The translations under genes and the position numbers were made by a program. From contig JASLAX010000029.1 in the NCBI GenBank assembly GCA_030146875.1, forward strand, positions 1-24,684: a stretch of 24,684 bases of DNA. Reading direction: 5' to 3'. The DNA is from Longimicrobiaceae bacterium. GTDB lineage: Bacteria; Gemmatimonadota; Gemmatimonadetes; Longimicrobiales; Longimicrobiaceae. The notes under the pieces are model-generated. The model did no database searches. It was not told the origin of the DNA and worked only from the letters and a program-made list of their open reading frames with translations. Below, piece after piece: positions 7,370 through 16,100 of this stretch. Each line of letters begins with the position of its first letter. Position 1 is the first letter of the stretch.

Positions 7370-8581
7370 ATGGAACGGTACTTCGACGAGAACCACCTGA
7401 TGATCCGCGACATGGTTCGCGACTTCGCCCGGAACGAGGTCGCGCCCGTGGCGGGGGAGCTGGACCAGAGCTCCCAGTTCCCGTGGGAGAACGTCCGGAA
7501 GATGGGGGAGCTGGGGCTCTTCGGGATCCCGTGGCCCGAGGAGCTGGGCGGCTCGGGGATGGACGGGATCGCGTACATGATCGTGATCCACGAGCTGGCG
7601 AAGGTCGACGCCTCGCACGCCATCACCGTGTCGGCGCACACCACGCTGGGCACCTCGCCGATCGTCAACTACGGCACCCCGGAGCAGAAGGAGCGCTACG
7701 TTCCCCTGCTCGCGTCGGGGAAGGTGCTGGGCGGCTTCGGGCTCACCGAGCCGGGCGCGGGCTCCGACGCCGGCGGCACCCAGACCACCGCGGTGCGCGG
7801 CGACGGCGGGTGGATCCTGAACGGCAGCAAGATCTTCATCACCCACGCCGGCGTGGGCGAGGTGTTCGTGGTCACGGCGGTGACGGACCGGGAGAAGGGG
7901 ACCAAGGGGATCACCTCCTTCATCGTCACCAAGCCCACCACCGACCTGGAGAAGGCCGAGGAGGTCGGGATCGGCCACGCCCCCGAGCTGGAGTTCATCG
8001 AGGGCGTGCGGGCGGGGAAGAAGGAGGACAAGATGGGGTGGCGCGCGTCGGACACACGCGAGCTGGTGTTCGAGGACGCGTTCGTCCCCGACGCGAACGT
8101 GCTGGGCGAGCCCGGGATGGGCTTCGTCAACTTCATGAAGACGCTGGACGCGGGCCGCATCGGCATCGCGGCGCTCTCGCTGGGGCTGGCCGAGGGGGCG
8201 CTGGAGGAGGCCCGCCGGTACTCGCTGGAGCGGAAGCAGTTCGGGAAGCCGATCTCCGACTTCCAGGGGCTGCAGTTCATGCTGGCGGACATGGCGACGG
8301 AGATCGAGGCGTCGAAGCACCTCGTCTACCACGCCGCGTGGCTCAAGGACCAGGGACGCCCCTACACCCGGGAGGCCGCCATGGCGAAGCTCTTCGCATC
8401 GGAGACCGCCATGCGCACGACCACCCGGGCGGTCCAGATCCACGGCGGGTACGGCTACACCAAGGAATACCCGGTGGAGCGCATGATGCGCGACGCCAAG
8501 ATCTGCGAGATCGGAGAGGGGACGAGCGAGATCCAGCGCATGGTGATCGCCCGCCACCTCCTCCGCGAGCTCAATCGTTGA
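7370..8581 (+). CDS. Acyl-CoA dehydrogenase (FAD-dependent)
   Basis: 403 residues, covering the complete acyl-CoA dehydrogenase fold: N-terminal helical domain (MERYFDENHLMIRDMVRDFA), middle beta domain with the signature GFGLTEPGAGSD (122-133), and C-terminal helical domain with RKQFGKPISDFQ and IHGGYGYTKEYP. Glu383 in IGEGTSEIQ is at the position of the catalytic base of short- and medium-chain enzymes. The enzyme would oxidise an acyl-CoA to the trans-2-enoyl-CoA and pass electrons to ETF. The beta domain contains an extra stretch (about 195-218, AEEVGIGHAPELEFIEGVRAG) before KKEDKMGWRASDT. Chain-length specificity cannot be told from sequence. AGGA sits immediately before the ATG. The gene stands alone with no other beta-oxidation genes adjacent. 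Confidence 0.92.
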   Translation: MERYFDENHLMIRDMVRDFARNEVAPVAGELDQSSQFPWENVRKMGELGLFGIPWPEELGGSGMDGIAYMIVIHELAKVDASHAITVSAHTTLGTSPIVNYGTPEQKERYVPLLASGKVLGGFGLTEPGAGSDAGGTQTTAVRGDGGWILNGSKIFITHAGVGEVFVVTAVTDREKGTKGITSFIVTKPTTDLEKAEEVGIGHAPELEFIEGVRAGKKEDKMGWRASDTRELVFEDAFVPDANVLGEPGMGFVNFMKTLDAGRIGIAALSLGLAEGALEEARRYSLERKQFGKPISDFQGLQFMLADMATEIEASKHLVYHAAWLKDQGRPYTREAAMAKLFASETAMRTTTRAVQIHGGYGYTKEYPVERMMRDAKICEIGEGTSEIQRMVIARHLLRELNR

Positions 8582-8587
8582 CCGTCG

Positions 8588-8613
8588 CGCCGGGCCCCAC
8601 GCGGGGTCTGGCG
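8588..8613 (+). terminator. Hairpin after the acyl-CoA dehydrogenase gene
   Basis: CGCCGGGCCCC and GGGGTCTGGCG can form an 11-bp stem (two G-U pairs) with a 4-base loop, beginning 7 bases after the stop codon. There is no T tract, so this is a plausible but not classical terminator. Confidence 0.4.
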
Positions 8614-8737
8614 GCGCGGCATTCAGGGGTCAGATGGCTACGAGCGAACACGGAAGGCGCCCCGCGGGTGCCCTCCGGGCGCGGCGCATGGGTGCGTCGG
8701 ATGGCCCGCTCCGCTCCCTCCTCGACGGGAGGGGCGC

Positions 8738-10327
8738 GTGAAGCGGGAGATCCTGATGAGCACCACCGCCCGGGAGACGCGCGTCGCCATCCTCGAGGAC
8801 TCGGTGCTGGTCGAGCTGATGGTCGACCGCCCGGACGCCGCGCGGATGGTGGGCGACATCTACCTGGGAAGGGTCGAGGCCGTGCTCCCGGGGATCCAGG
8901 CTGCCTTCGTCGACATCGGGACGGAGAAGGCGGCCTTCCTGCACGTCTCCGACGTGGCGGTCGAGGAGGAGGGCGAGGCCGAGGACGACGACGCGGCCGC
9001 CGCCGCGCCCCCGCCGCCGCCGCCCGACGAGGACGCGGGGGACGAGGGAGAGGGCGGGGGAGGCGGCGGCCGCCGCCGGCCGCGCCGCTACCCGCCCATC
9101 CAGGACGTGGTGAAGAAGGGCCAGGAGATCCTGGTTCAGGTCTCCAAGGAGCCCATCAGCACCAAGGGGCCCCGGGTCACCGCGAACATCTCGCTGCCCG
9201 GCCGCTTCCTGGTGTACATGCCCGGCTCGTCCCACGTGGGCGTGTCGCGCAAGATCGAGGACCGCGAGGAGCGGGCGCGGCTGCGCGCCCTGGCCCGCGA
9301 GGCCCTTCCCGACGGCGTGGGCGGGGTGATCGTGCGCACCGTGGGCGAGGAGCTGACGCGCGAGACCTTCGAGCGCGAGCTGAAGTCGCTGCGCGAGACC
9401 TGGAAGCAGATCCAGCGCAAGGCGCAGCGGGCCCGCGCCCCCGCGCTGGTGCGCAGCGAGGCCAAGCTGGTGGCGGGGATCATCCGCGACCTCTTCTCGC
9501 AGAAGGTGGACTCGCTCACGCTGGACCGGAAGGACGTGCACGACGACGTGGTCCAGTACCTCCAGCAGGTGGACCCCACGCTGATCGAGCGCGTGCACCT
9601 GTACGAGGAGCCCCGGCCCCTCTTCGACAAGTACGGGCTGGAGTCCGAGATCCAGGAGGCGTTCCGCCGCAAGGTGAACCTGGCCTCGGGAGGCTACATC
9701 ATCATCGAGCCCACCGAGGCGCTGGTCTCCATCGACGTGAACACGGGGCGCTACACCGGCAAGCGCGATCCCGAGAAGACGATCCTGAAGACCAACGTGG
9801 ACGCCGCGCGCGAGATCGCGCGGCAGCTCCGGCTGCGCGACGTGGGCGGGATCATCGTCTGCGACTTCATCGACATGGAGTCCAAGCAGAACCGCGAGAA
9901 GGTGCTGCAGGAGCTGCGCACGCACCTGGCCCGCGACCGCGCCCGCACCAAGGCGTTCCAGGTCTCGGACCTGGGGCTGATCGAGATGACGCGCCAGCGG
10001 GTGCGGCAGTCGCTCTTCCAGTCGCAGACCGACCCGTGCCCCACCTGCAGCGGCACCGGGCGCATCTTCTCGCCCGAGACGGTGGTGCGGCGCATCGAGC
10101 GCGCCGTTCGCCGCGCCGCCCCCGACGAGAAGCAGCTCGTGGTGCGCGTGCACCCCGACGTGGCGCTCTGGGTGGTGGAGAACGAGCCGCAGCTCGTGAA
10201 GTCGCTGGAGAAGTCGCTGGGGGTGAAGGCCAGGCTCCGCGACGACCCGCTGATGGGGCTGGACGAGTACCGCGTGTTCACCGGCCAGGGGCACCAGGAG
10301 GTCACCTCCCGGTACGCCCTGGGATAG
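8738..10327 (+). CDS. rng: Ribonuclease E/G family endoribonuclease
   Basis: 529 residues from a GTG start with a good upstream GGGAGGGG; MKREIL is the usual opening of the family, so GTG is preferred over the ATG six codons in. The enzyme makes 5'-end-dependent cuts in rRNA precursors and mRNA. An S1 domain lies in the first 150 residues (VGDIYLGRVEAVLPGIQAAFVDIG). The DNase I-like catalytic region has SIDVNTGRYTGK (Asp333) and CDFIDME (Asp376), and the Zn-link CPTC (Cys434, Cys437) joins protomers. The length fits RNase G rather than E. coli RNase E, as no long degradosome scaffold follows. The S1 domain is interrupted by a low-complexity acidic, Pro- and Gly-rich insert (about 74-118). The gene precedes rplU-rpmA, a conserved arrangement in many bacteria. 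Confidence 0.93.
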   Translation: MKREILMSTTARETRVAILEDSVLVELMVDRPDAARMVGDIYLGRVEAVLPGIQAAFVDIGTEKAAFLHVSDVAVEEEGEAEDDDAAAAAPPPPPPDEDAGDEGEGGGGGGRRRPRRYPPIQDVVKKGQEILVQVSKEPISTKGPRVTANISLPGRFLVYMPGSSHVGVSRKIEDREERARLRALAREALPDGVGGVIVRTVGEELTRETFERELKSLRETWKQIQRKAQRARAPALVRSEAKLVAGIIRDLFSQKVDSLTLDRKDVHDDVVQYLQQVDPTLIERVHLYEEPRPLFDKYGLESEIQEAFRRKVNLASGGYIIIEPTEALVSIDVNTGRYTGKRDPEKTILKTNVDAAREIARQLRLRDVGGIIVCDFIDMESKQNREKVLQELRTHLARDRARTKAFQVSDLGLIEMTRQRVRQSLFQSQTDPCPTCSGTGRIFSPETVVRRIERAVRRAAPDEKQLVVRVHPDVALWVVENEPQLVKSLEKSLGVKARLRDDPLMGLDEYRVFTGQGHQEVTSRYALG

Positions 10328-10341
10328 ACCCCGCCCGCGGG

Positions 10342-10370
10342 TTGACAGCTCGGCCGTTCAAGGCGATATT
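10342..10370 (+). promoter_or_regulatory. Sigma70-like promoter of rplU-rpmA
   Basis: A perfect -35 box TTGACA (10342-10347) is followed after exactly 17 bases by GATATT (10365-10370), which matches TATAAT at four of six positions. It begins 15 bases after the RNase E/G stop codon and would start transcription near 10377, leaving a leader of about 54 bases before the rplU ATG. This is the clearest promoter in the window. Confidence 0.7.
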
Positions 10371-10430
10371 ACCCGTCTTGTGTTCAGAAATCTTCGGACC
10401 ATCCGGTCTCCGTTACGGGAGTTCGCACCC

Positions 10431-10745
10431 ATGTACGCCATCATCCGCACCGGCGGCAAGCAGTACCGCGCCGAGCCGGGCAAGACGCTTCGGATCCCCT
10501 CTCTCGACGTGGAGCCGGGGCAGTCGGTGACCTTCGACGACGTGCTCCTGGGCGCCGACGGGGACCAGATCAAGGTCGGGGCCCCCGGCGTCTCCGGTGC
10601 GGCCGTGACCGCCGAGGTGGTCCGCCACGGCAAGGGCGAGAAGATCATCATCTTCAAGCACAAGCGCCGCAAGAACTATCGCCGCAAGCAGGGACATCGG
10701 CAGAAGTTCACCGAGGTCCGCGTCAACGAGATCTCCCTGGGCTAA
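10431..10745 (+). CDS. rplU: 50S ribosomal protein bL21
   Basis: 104 residues, the normal length for bL21. MYAIIRTGGKQYRAEPGKTLRI is the characteristic N-terminus, and KHKRRKNYRRKQGHRQKFTEVRV is the conserved basic C-terminal rRNA-binding segment. bL21 binds 23S rRNA in the large subunit. The start is set by the family N-terminus; ACGGGAG lies about 10 bases upstream. rpmA follows after 12 bases, so the two are co-transcribed, as is usual. Confidence 0.97.
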   Translation: MYAIIRTGGKQYRAEPGKTLRIPSLDVEPGQSVTFDDVLLGADGDQIKVGAPGVSGAAVTAEVVRHGKGEKIIIFKHKRRKNYRRKQGHRQKFTEVRVNEISLG

Positions 10746-10757
10746 AGGAGGCCACCC

Positions 10758-11054
10758 ATGGCTCATAAGAAGGGCGGCGGCTCCACCCGCAACGGCCGCG
10801 ACTCGAACGCGCAGCGACTCGGCGTGAAGAAGTTCGGCGGCGAGCGGGTGCTGGCCGGCAACATCATCATGCGTCAGCGCGGCACGAAGATCCACGCGGG
10901 CCAGAACGTCCGCCGTGCCAACGACGACACGCTGTTCGCGCTGGTCGACGGCTTCGTGCAGTTCGGCCGCAAGGACAAGAAGCGCAAGCTCGTGAACGTG
11001 ATCCCGCTTCCGGCCGACGCGGCCGAGGAGACCACGGAGATCGCGGCCGACTGA
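10758..11054 (+). CDS. rpmA: 50S ribosomal protein bL27
   Basis: 98 residues. MAHKKGGGSTRNGRDSNAQRLG is the classical N-terminal arm that reaches the peptidyl transferase centre; there is no Firmicutes-type cleavable extension before it. GNIIMRQRGTKIHAG and DDTLFALVDGFVQF are core family motifs. The C-terminus is longer than the roughly 85 residues of E. coli bL27 by an acidic tail (PADAAEETTEIAAD). AAGGAGG, a near-ideal ribosome binding site, lies just upstream of the ATG. A strong hairpin follows the gene. Confidence 0.97.
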   Translation: MAHKKGGGSTRNGRDSNAQRLGVKKFGGERVLAGNIIMRQRGTKIHAGQNVRRANDDTLFALVDGFVQFGRKDKKRKLVNVIPLPADAAEETTEIAAD

Positions 11055-11075
11055 AGACCGCGCGCTCCGCGCGCC

Positions 11076-11117
11076 GAAGAGCCGCCCCGGCACCCGCCGG
11101 GGCGGCTCTTCGTTTGC
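11076..11117 (+). terminator. Rho-independent terminator after rpmA
   Basis: A perfect 16-bp stem (11076-11091 with 11096-11111) with loop ACCC is followed by GTTTG. It lies 21 bases after the bL27 stop codon and ends the rplU-rpmA operon. Confidence 0.85.
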
Positions 11118-11196
11118 CCCCGACGGGCCGCGGGGACGAATCCTGCATTCCCCCGGCGCGTCCCCGACTTTCCGCACCCGTTTCGCAGCGAGCCCG

Positions 11197-12435
11197 ATGA
11201 CGCCGGACCCCCGCACCGCCGACTGGCCCCCGAAGACGCCGGACGCCTTCCCCCGCCTGGGCGGCCTGCCCGCCTACGTGTTCGCGCAGATGCACGCCGA
11301 GAAGGCGGAGCGCGTCGCGGCCGGCGCCGACGTGATCGACCTGGGGATGGGGAACCCGGACCTGGGCACCCCCGCCCGCGTGGTGGACGAGCTGGTGGAG
11401 GCGTCCCGCAGCGCCTCGAACCACCGCTACAGCGCCTCGCGCGGCATCTACGGCCTGCGCGGGGCCATCGCCGACCACTACCGCGAGCGCTACGGCGTGC
11501 GGCTCGACCCCGAGACGGAGGTGGTGGTCACCATCGGGGCCAAGGAGGGGATCTCGCACCTGATGCTGGCCATGCTGGAGCAGGGGGACACGGTGATCGT
11601 CCCCTCGCCGGCGTACCCCATCCACACCTACTCGGTGGTCTTCGCCGGCGGCACGGTGAAGACGATCCCCCTGGTGGGCGACGAGGACGGCAACGTGGTG
11701 GGCGACGCCCTGCTGGCCGCGGTGGAGACCGCCGCCGGGTCCACCTGGCCGCGGCCCCGCGCGCTGGTGCTCTCCTTCCCCAACAACCCCACCACGCTCT
11801 CCGCCGACATCGGCTTCTTCGAGCGCGTGGTGGAGCTCTGCAAGCGCGAGAAGCTGCTGCTGGTGCACGACTTCGCCTACGCGGACTTCTCCTTCGGGGC
11901 CGAGCCGCCCTCGCTGCTGCAGGTGCCGGGCGCCACGGACATCGGGGTGGAGTTCTTCTCCATGTCCAAGTCGTACTGCATGGCGGGGTGGCGCGTGGGG
12001 TTCTGCGTGGGGAACGCCGCCATGGTGGGGGCGCTCACCAAGATCAAGAGCTACCTGGACTACGGCATCTTCCAGCCCATCCAGATCGCCGCCGTCCACG
12101 CCCTGCGCGGCGACCAGGGGTGCGTGGGCGAGACCCGCGAGGTCTACCGCCGCCGCGCCGAGGCGCTGGCCGACGCGCTGGCCCGCGGAGGGTGGCCCGT
12201 CCCGCCGCCGCGCTCCACCATGTTCCTGTGGGCCCCGCTTCCCGCCGGCTTCGTGGAGATGGGGGCGCTGGAGTTCGCCCGCCTGCTCCTGCGCGAGGCC
12301 GGGGTGGTCGTCTCCCCCGGGGTGGGCTTCGGCAGGGAGGGGGAGGGGCACGTGCGCTTCGCCCTGATCGAGCCCGAGTCGCGGCTGCGCGAGGCCGCCG
12401 AGCGGATCGGGAACGTGCTCCGGGCCGCGCGGTAG
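11197..12435 (+). CDS. alaC: AlaC-type alanine/pyruvate aminotransferase (class I/II, PLP)
   Basis: 412 residues, the length of E. coli AlaC, with family-specific stretches throughout: LPAYVFAQMHAEK, DLGMGNPDLGTP, HRYSASRGIYGLRGAI, TIGAKEGISHLMLAML, VPSPAYPIHTY, VEFFSMSKSYCMAGWRVGF, IKSYLDYGIFQPIQ and VVVSPGVGFG. Lys258 in SMSKSY is the PLP Schiff-base lysine, Asp225 in VHDFAYAD contacts the PLP pyridine nitrogen, and Asn197 in FPNNP is the conserved PLP-binding Asn. The enzyme makes alanine from pyruvate with glutamate as donor; related class I enzymes use other substrates, so activity is inferred from family. The Shine-Dalgarno is weak. The gene seems to be its own unit, between two strong hairpins. 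Confidence 0.9.
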   Translation: MTPDPRTADWPPKTPDAFPRLGGLPAYVFAQMHAEKAERVAAGADVIDLGMGNPDLGTPARVVDELVEASRSASNHRYSASRGIYGLRGAIADHYRERYGVRLDPETEVVVTIGAKEGISHLMLAMLEQGDTVIVPSPAYPIHTYSVVFAGGTVKTIPLVGDEDGNVVGDALLAAVETAAGSTWPRPRALVLSFPNNPTTLSADIGFFERVVELCKREKLLLVHDFAYADFSFGAEPPSLLQVPGATDIGVEFFSMSKSYCMAGWRVGFCVGNAAMVGALTKIKSYLDYGIFQPIQIAAVHALRGDQGCVGETREVYRRRAEALADALARGGWPVPPPRSTMFLWAPLPAGFVEMGALEFARLLLREAGVVVSPGVGFGREGEGHVRFALIEPESRLREAAERIGNVLRAAR

Positions 12436-12459
12436 GCGCCACTCGCCCGACGATGGGAC

Positions 12460-12494
12460 GAGGCCCCGGCGGGACAGTCGTCCGCCGGGGCCTC
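12460..12494 (+). terminator. Hairpin terminator after alaC
   Basis: A perfect 13-bp GC-rich stem (12460-12472 with 12482-12494, GAGGCCCCGGCGG and complement) with a 9-base loop, 25 bases after the stop codon. There is no T tract. Confidence 0.65.
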
Positions 12495-13132
12495 TCGACG
12501 TGGAGCCGGCAGGTGTTCGGAAAGATGCCCGAAAACGTGAGTGGCCGGGGCCGCGCCCGGGAGGCGTCTCCACCAGGCGTTCGCGCTGAATCGGTCACTC
12601 TTCGGGCATTCCGCCCCCGGCTCGCCCGTCGCGAGCGTTCCGGGCGGCCGGCACGGAACGTCGCCCATACCGCCGCCACCGGCCCGGGCCGCGCGGAGAC
12701 GGGCGATCCTTCCTGCCGGGGTGGCTCCCGCCGCCCGGTCCTCCCCCGTCCCCCCCGTCCGGCGCCGCACCCCGGATGGCGCTCCTCCCCACGGGGGATG
12801 CTGGTCCGCGGCGGCGGCCGTTCCTCTGAACCGATCCCGCACGCGTGCGGGGGCTCGCGCACGTGGCGCGGCGCGCGAGGGCACGCGCCCGCAACACAGG
12901 GGACCGGAGGGGGTCTCGTCAGGAGAGGCCCGTAGTGCGCGGAGCGCCCGGGCGGGGCGCGCTTCCCTCCGAACGGCGGGCGGACACGTCACTTGACGCC
13001 ACCCCTCGTTGCCACGAACTTACGGATCGTGCAGCGGACCGTTCGTCCGGCCTGTGCCCCCCTGACCTGCCCCGCCCGGCTCGGCGCCCTCGCGCAATGA
13101 GCCTCTCCGACCTCGCATCTCTGACGCCCGCC
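12495..13132 (+). other. Long intergenic leader upstream of the giant lipoprotein gene
   Basis: About 640 bases with open frames but none that looks coding. It contains several inverted repeats: ATGCCCGAA (12525-12533) with TTCGGGCAT (12601-12609); CGTTCCG (12636-12642) with CGGAACG (12654-12660); the perfect 16-base palindrome CCCGCACGCGTGCGGG (12836-12851); and CTCGCGC/GCGCGAG just after it. A possible -35 TTGACG is at 12993-12998, with GAACTT 17 bases later as a poor -10. The region may hold the promoter and a structured leader for the giant gene. Confidence 0.4.
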
Positions 13133-16100
13133 ATGCGCTCGAACCGTAACATCCGTGCCCTCGCGGGCATCCTGCTCGTCCTCGTGGCCTGCTTCGACGA
13201 GCCGAACCCGCTGGGACCGGACGGTCCGGAGAAGCCCGGCAGGCCCGCGGATCCGCGGGACGCCATCGCCCTCACGTGCCGCGCGGACGTGAAGGCGATG
13301 TCGATGCAGTGCATGGAGACCCCGCCCCCGGGCACCGGGTCCAGCGCCGACATCATCATCGGCGGGCAGAACGTCTCCGTCCGGCTGAACTCCGCGAACC
13401 TGGCGTACGCCGGAGGGATCTTCTCGGCCGACGTCTCGGTCACCAACCTGATGGACGGCCAGATCATCGGCAGCAGCGACGGCGTGACGCCGTCGCCCAC
13501 GCGGGTCTTCTTCCACGACGGGCCCAACGGCACCGGCGGGTCCGTGGCGGTGCACGACGACGGCGGCGGCCCCGGTGACGGCGCGGCGACGTTCACGGCG
13601 GCGGGGCAGATCTACTACGAGTACAGCGACATCCTGGAGTTCGAGGAGACGTCGGCCATCCGCGAGTGGGAGTTCGACGTTCCGGCGGAGGTGACGCAGT
13701 TCACCTTCCAGGTGTACGTGTCCGCGGCGGTCCGGTACCCGAACGGCTGGGTGCAGGTGGACCCCGCGTCGGCCGTGCTGGACCCCGCCCAGACGCTGCA
13801 GCTCGTCGACAGCGTGTTCGACCGCCTGCGCCGGCACCAGGACGCCAAGGTCGTGACCTGGTCGAGCAGCGACCCGGCCGTGGCCTCGGTGGACGCGAGC
13901 ACCGGGCTGGTGACGGCGAACGCCAACGGCACCGCGACCATCACCGCCAGCGTGACGCCCGGGGGCGGCGGCATCGCCGACGGCACGGCCACCATCACGG
14001 TGAACGCCGCGCCGGTGGCCGTCGACGACGCCGTCGACGCGTTCGGCAACGTGACGCTCTCGCGGACGGCCGCGCAGGGCGTGCTGGCCAACGACGCCGC
14101 CCCCGAGGGCGGCCAGACGCACACCGCCACCGCCGTCTCCAGCACCACGGACGAGGGCGGCACCTTCACCGTGGCGTCCGACGGCAGCTACACGTACCTG
14201 TCGGCGCCCGGCTACACGGGCGCGGACACGGCGCGCTACGTCGTGTCCGACGGCGTCGAGGCCGACACGGCGAAGCTGGTGATCACCGTGGCCGGCCGCG
14301 TGTGGTACGTGCGGAACAACGCCACGGCCCCGGGCGACGGGCGGGACACCTCGCCGTTCACGGCGCTGGCGGACGCCGTGACGGCCGCTTCGACGGGCGA
14401 GCGGATCCTGATCCTGGTGGGCGACGGGACCACGGCCGGGATGGACGCGGGGGTCACGCTCAAGGACGGGCAGTCGCTGATCGGGCAGGGGGTCGCGTCC
14501 GACGTGACCACCACCCTGAACGGCGACCCGCTGGTGCTGCTGGCCGCCGGCACCCACCCGAAGATCGGGCGGGCCACGGCCGGCGCGGCGATCACGCTGG
14601 CGCAGAACGACTCGCTGCGCGGCATCGAGATCGTGCCGTCGGACGGCGCGGCCGTCCTGGGCGCGAGCTTCGGCTCGGTCTTCCTGCGCGACTCGCGCAT
14701 CGCCGCCGTGGGCGGCGCGGCGCTCGACCTGACCACCGGCACGGTGGACGGCGAGCTGGCGACGCTCTCCTCCTCGGGCGCCGCGACGGGCCTGAACCTG
14801 GTGGGCATCGGCGGATCGCTGAGCGCGACCGGCGGCCTGCTCCAGACCTCCACGACCACCGGCGTCAACGTGAGCGGCGGCGACGCCACCCTGGCGCTGG
14901 CGAACGCGGTCTCCAACGCGGCCGGGCGCACCGTGGCGGTCTCGGGCCGCACGGGCGGCACGGTCGACTTCTCGGGCTCGGTCACCGCGACGGGCGGCAC
15001 CGGGATCCTGCTGCAGAACAACACGGCGGGCACGGTGGCCTTCAGCGGCTCCGCGAAGTCGCTCAGCACCGGCGCCAACGCGGCGCTCACGATCTCGGGC
15101 AACTCGGCCGGCACGGCCTTCGACTTCACGGGCGGCGGCCTGGCGCTGCAGACCACGTCCGCCGCGGGCATCTCCTTCGGCGGCGACGGCACCGTCACCG
15201 TCGCGGGCGCCAACAACACCATCGAGACCGGCGCCGGCACCGCGATCTCGGGCGACACGTTCGGCACGCTGAACCTGGAGATGCAGCAGGTGCAGAGCCT
15301 CTCCGGCACCGCGCTGGACCTGCGCGCGGGCACCGTGGGCGGCGCGGGGATCACCGACCTGTACTCCACGGACGGCGGGAAGGGCGTGAACCTGGAGAAC
15401 CTGGCCGGCACGCTGACGGTGGCGGGCGGCACGGTGTCGGGGGCCACGCAGGCGGGCCTGCGGGTGCAGGGCGGCGCGGGCATCATCGACTTCGGTGCCG
15501 ACATCAGCTCCCCCACGGACTCGGCGGTGGCCATCTTCGGCCGCAGCGGCGGCACGGTGACGGTCTCGGGCACGATCACGCAGGGCAGCGCCGGCTCGCC
15601 GGTGGGCCGCGGGATCTGGGTGCGCGACGGCTCGGGCGCGGCGGCGGTCACCTTCAGCGGCTCCACCAAGGAGCTGTTCACCGGCGCGAACACGGCGGTC
15701 ACGGTGACCGGCAACGCCTCCGGCAACACGGTCGGCTTCACCGGCGGCAACCTGGACCTGCACACCACCACGGCCACGGCGCTCAACTTCTCCGGCGCCG
15801 GGGCGGTGACGGTGTCGGGGACCGGCAACTCGATCGAGACCACGACCGGCGCCGGCGTGAACCACACCGGCGCGGGCTCGCTGACCTTCGCGGACGCGAA
15901 CCCGGTCATCAGCACCGGCCTGGGCACGGGCGTCTCCTTCGGCGGCGCGGGCACGCTCGCCTTCACCGGCACGGCCGGCTCGGTGACCACCACGGGCGGC
16001 ACGGCGGTCTTCGGCCTGAACTTCGGCACGCTAAACGTCTCGAACCTCACCGCGAGCGCCACGGGCGGCACGGCGGTGGACCTGCGCACGGGCACCGTCG

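Noticed and set aside
12541..12996. Small plus-strand open frame of about 151 codons between alaC and the giant gene
   Set aside because: Arg/Ala/Pro-rich composition, no ribosome binding site, and overlapping frames of similar length on both strands; it looks non-coding.
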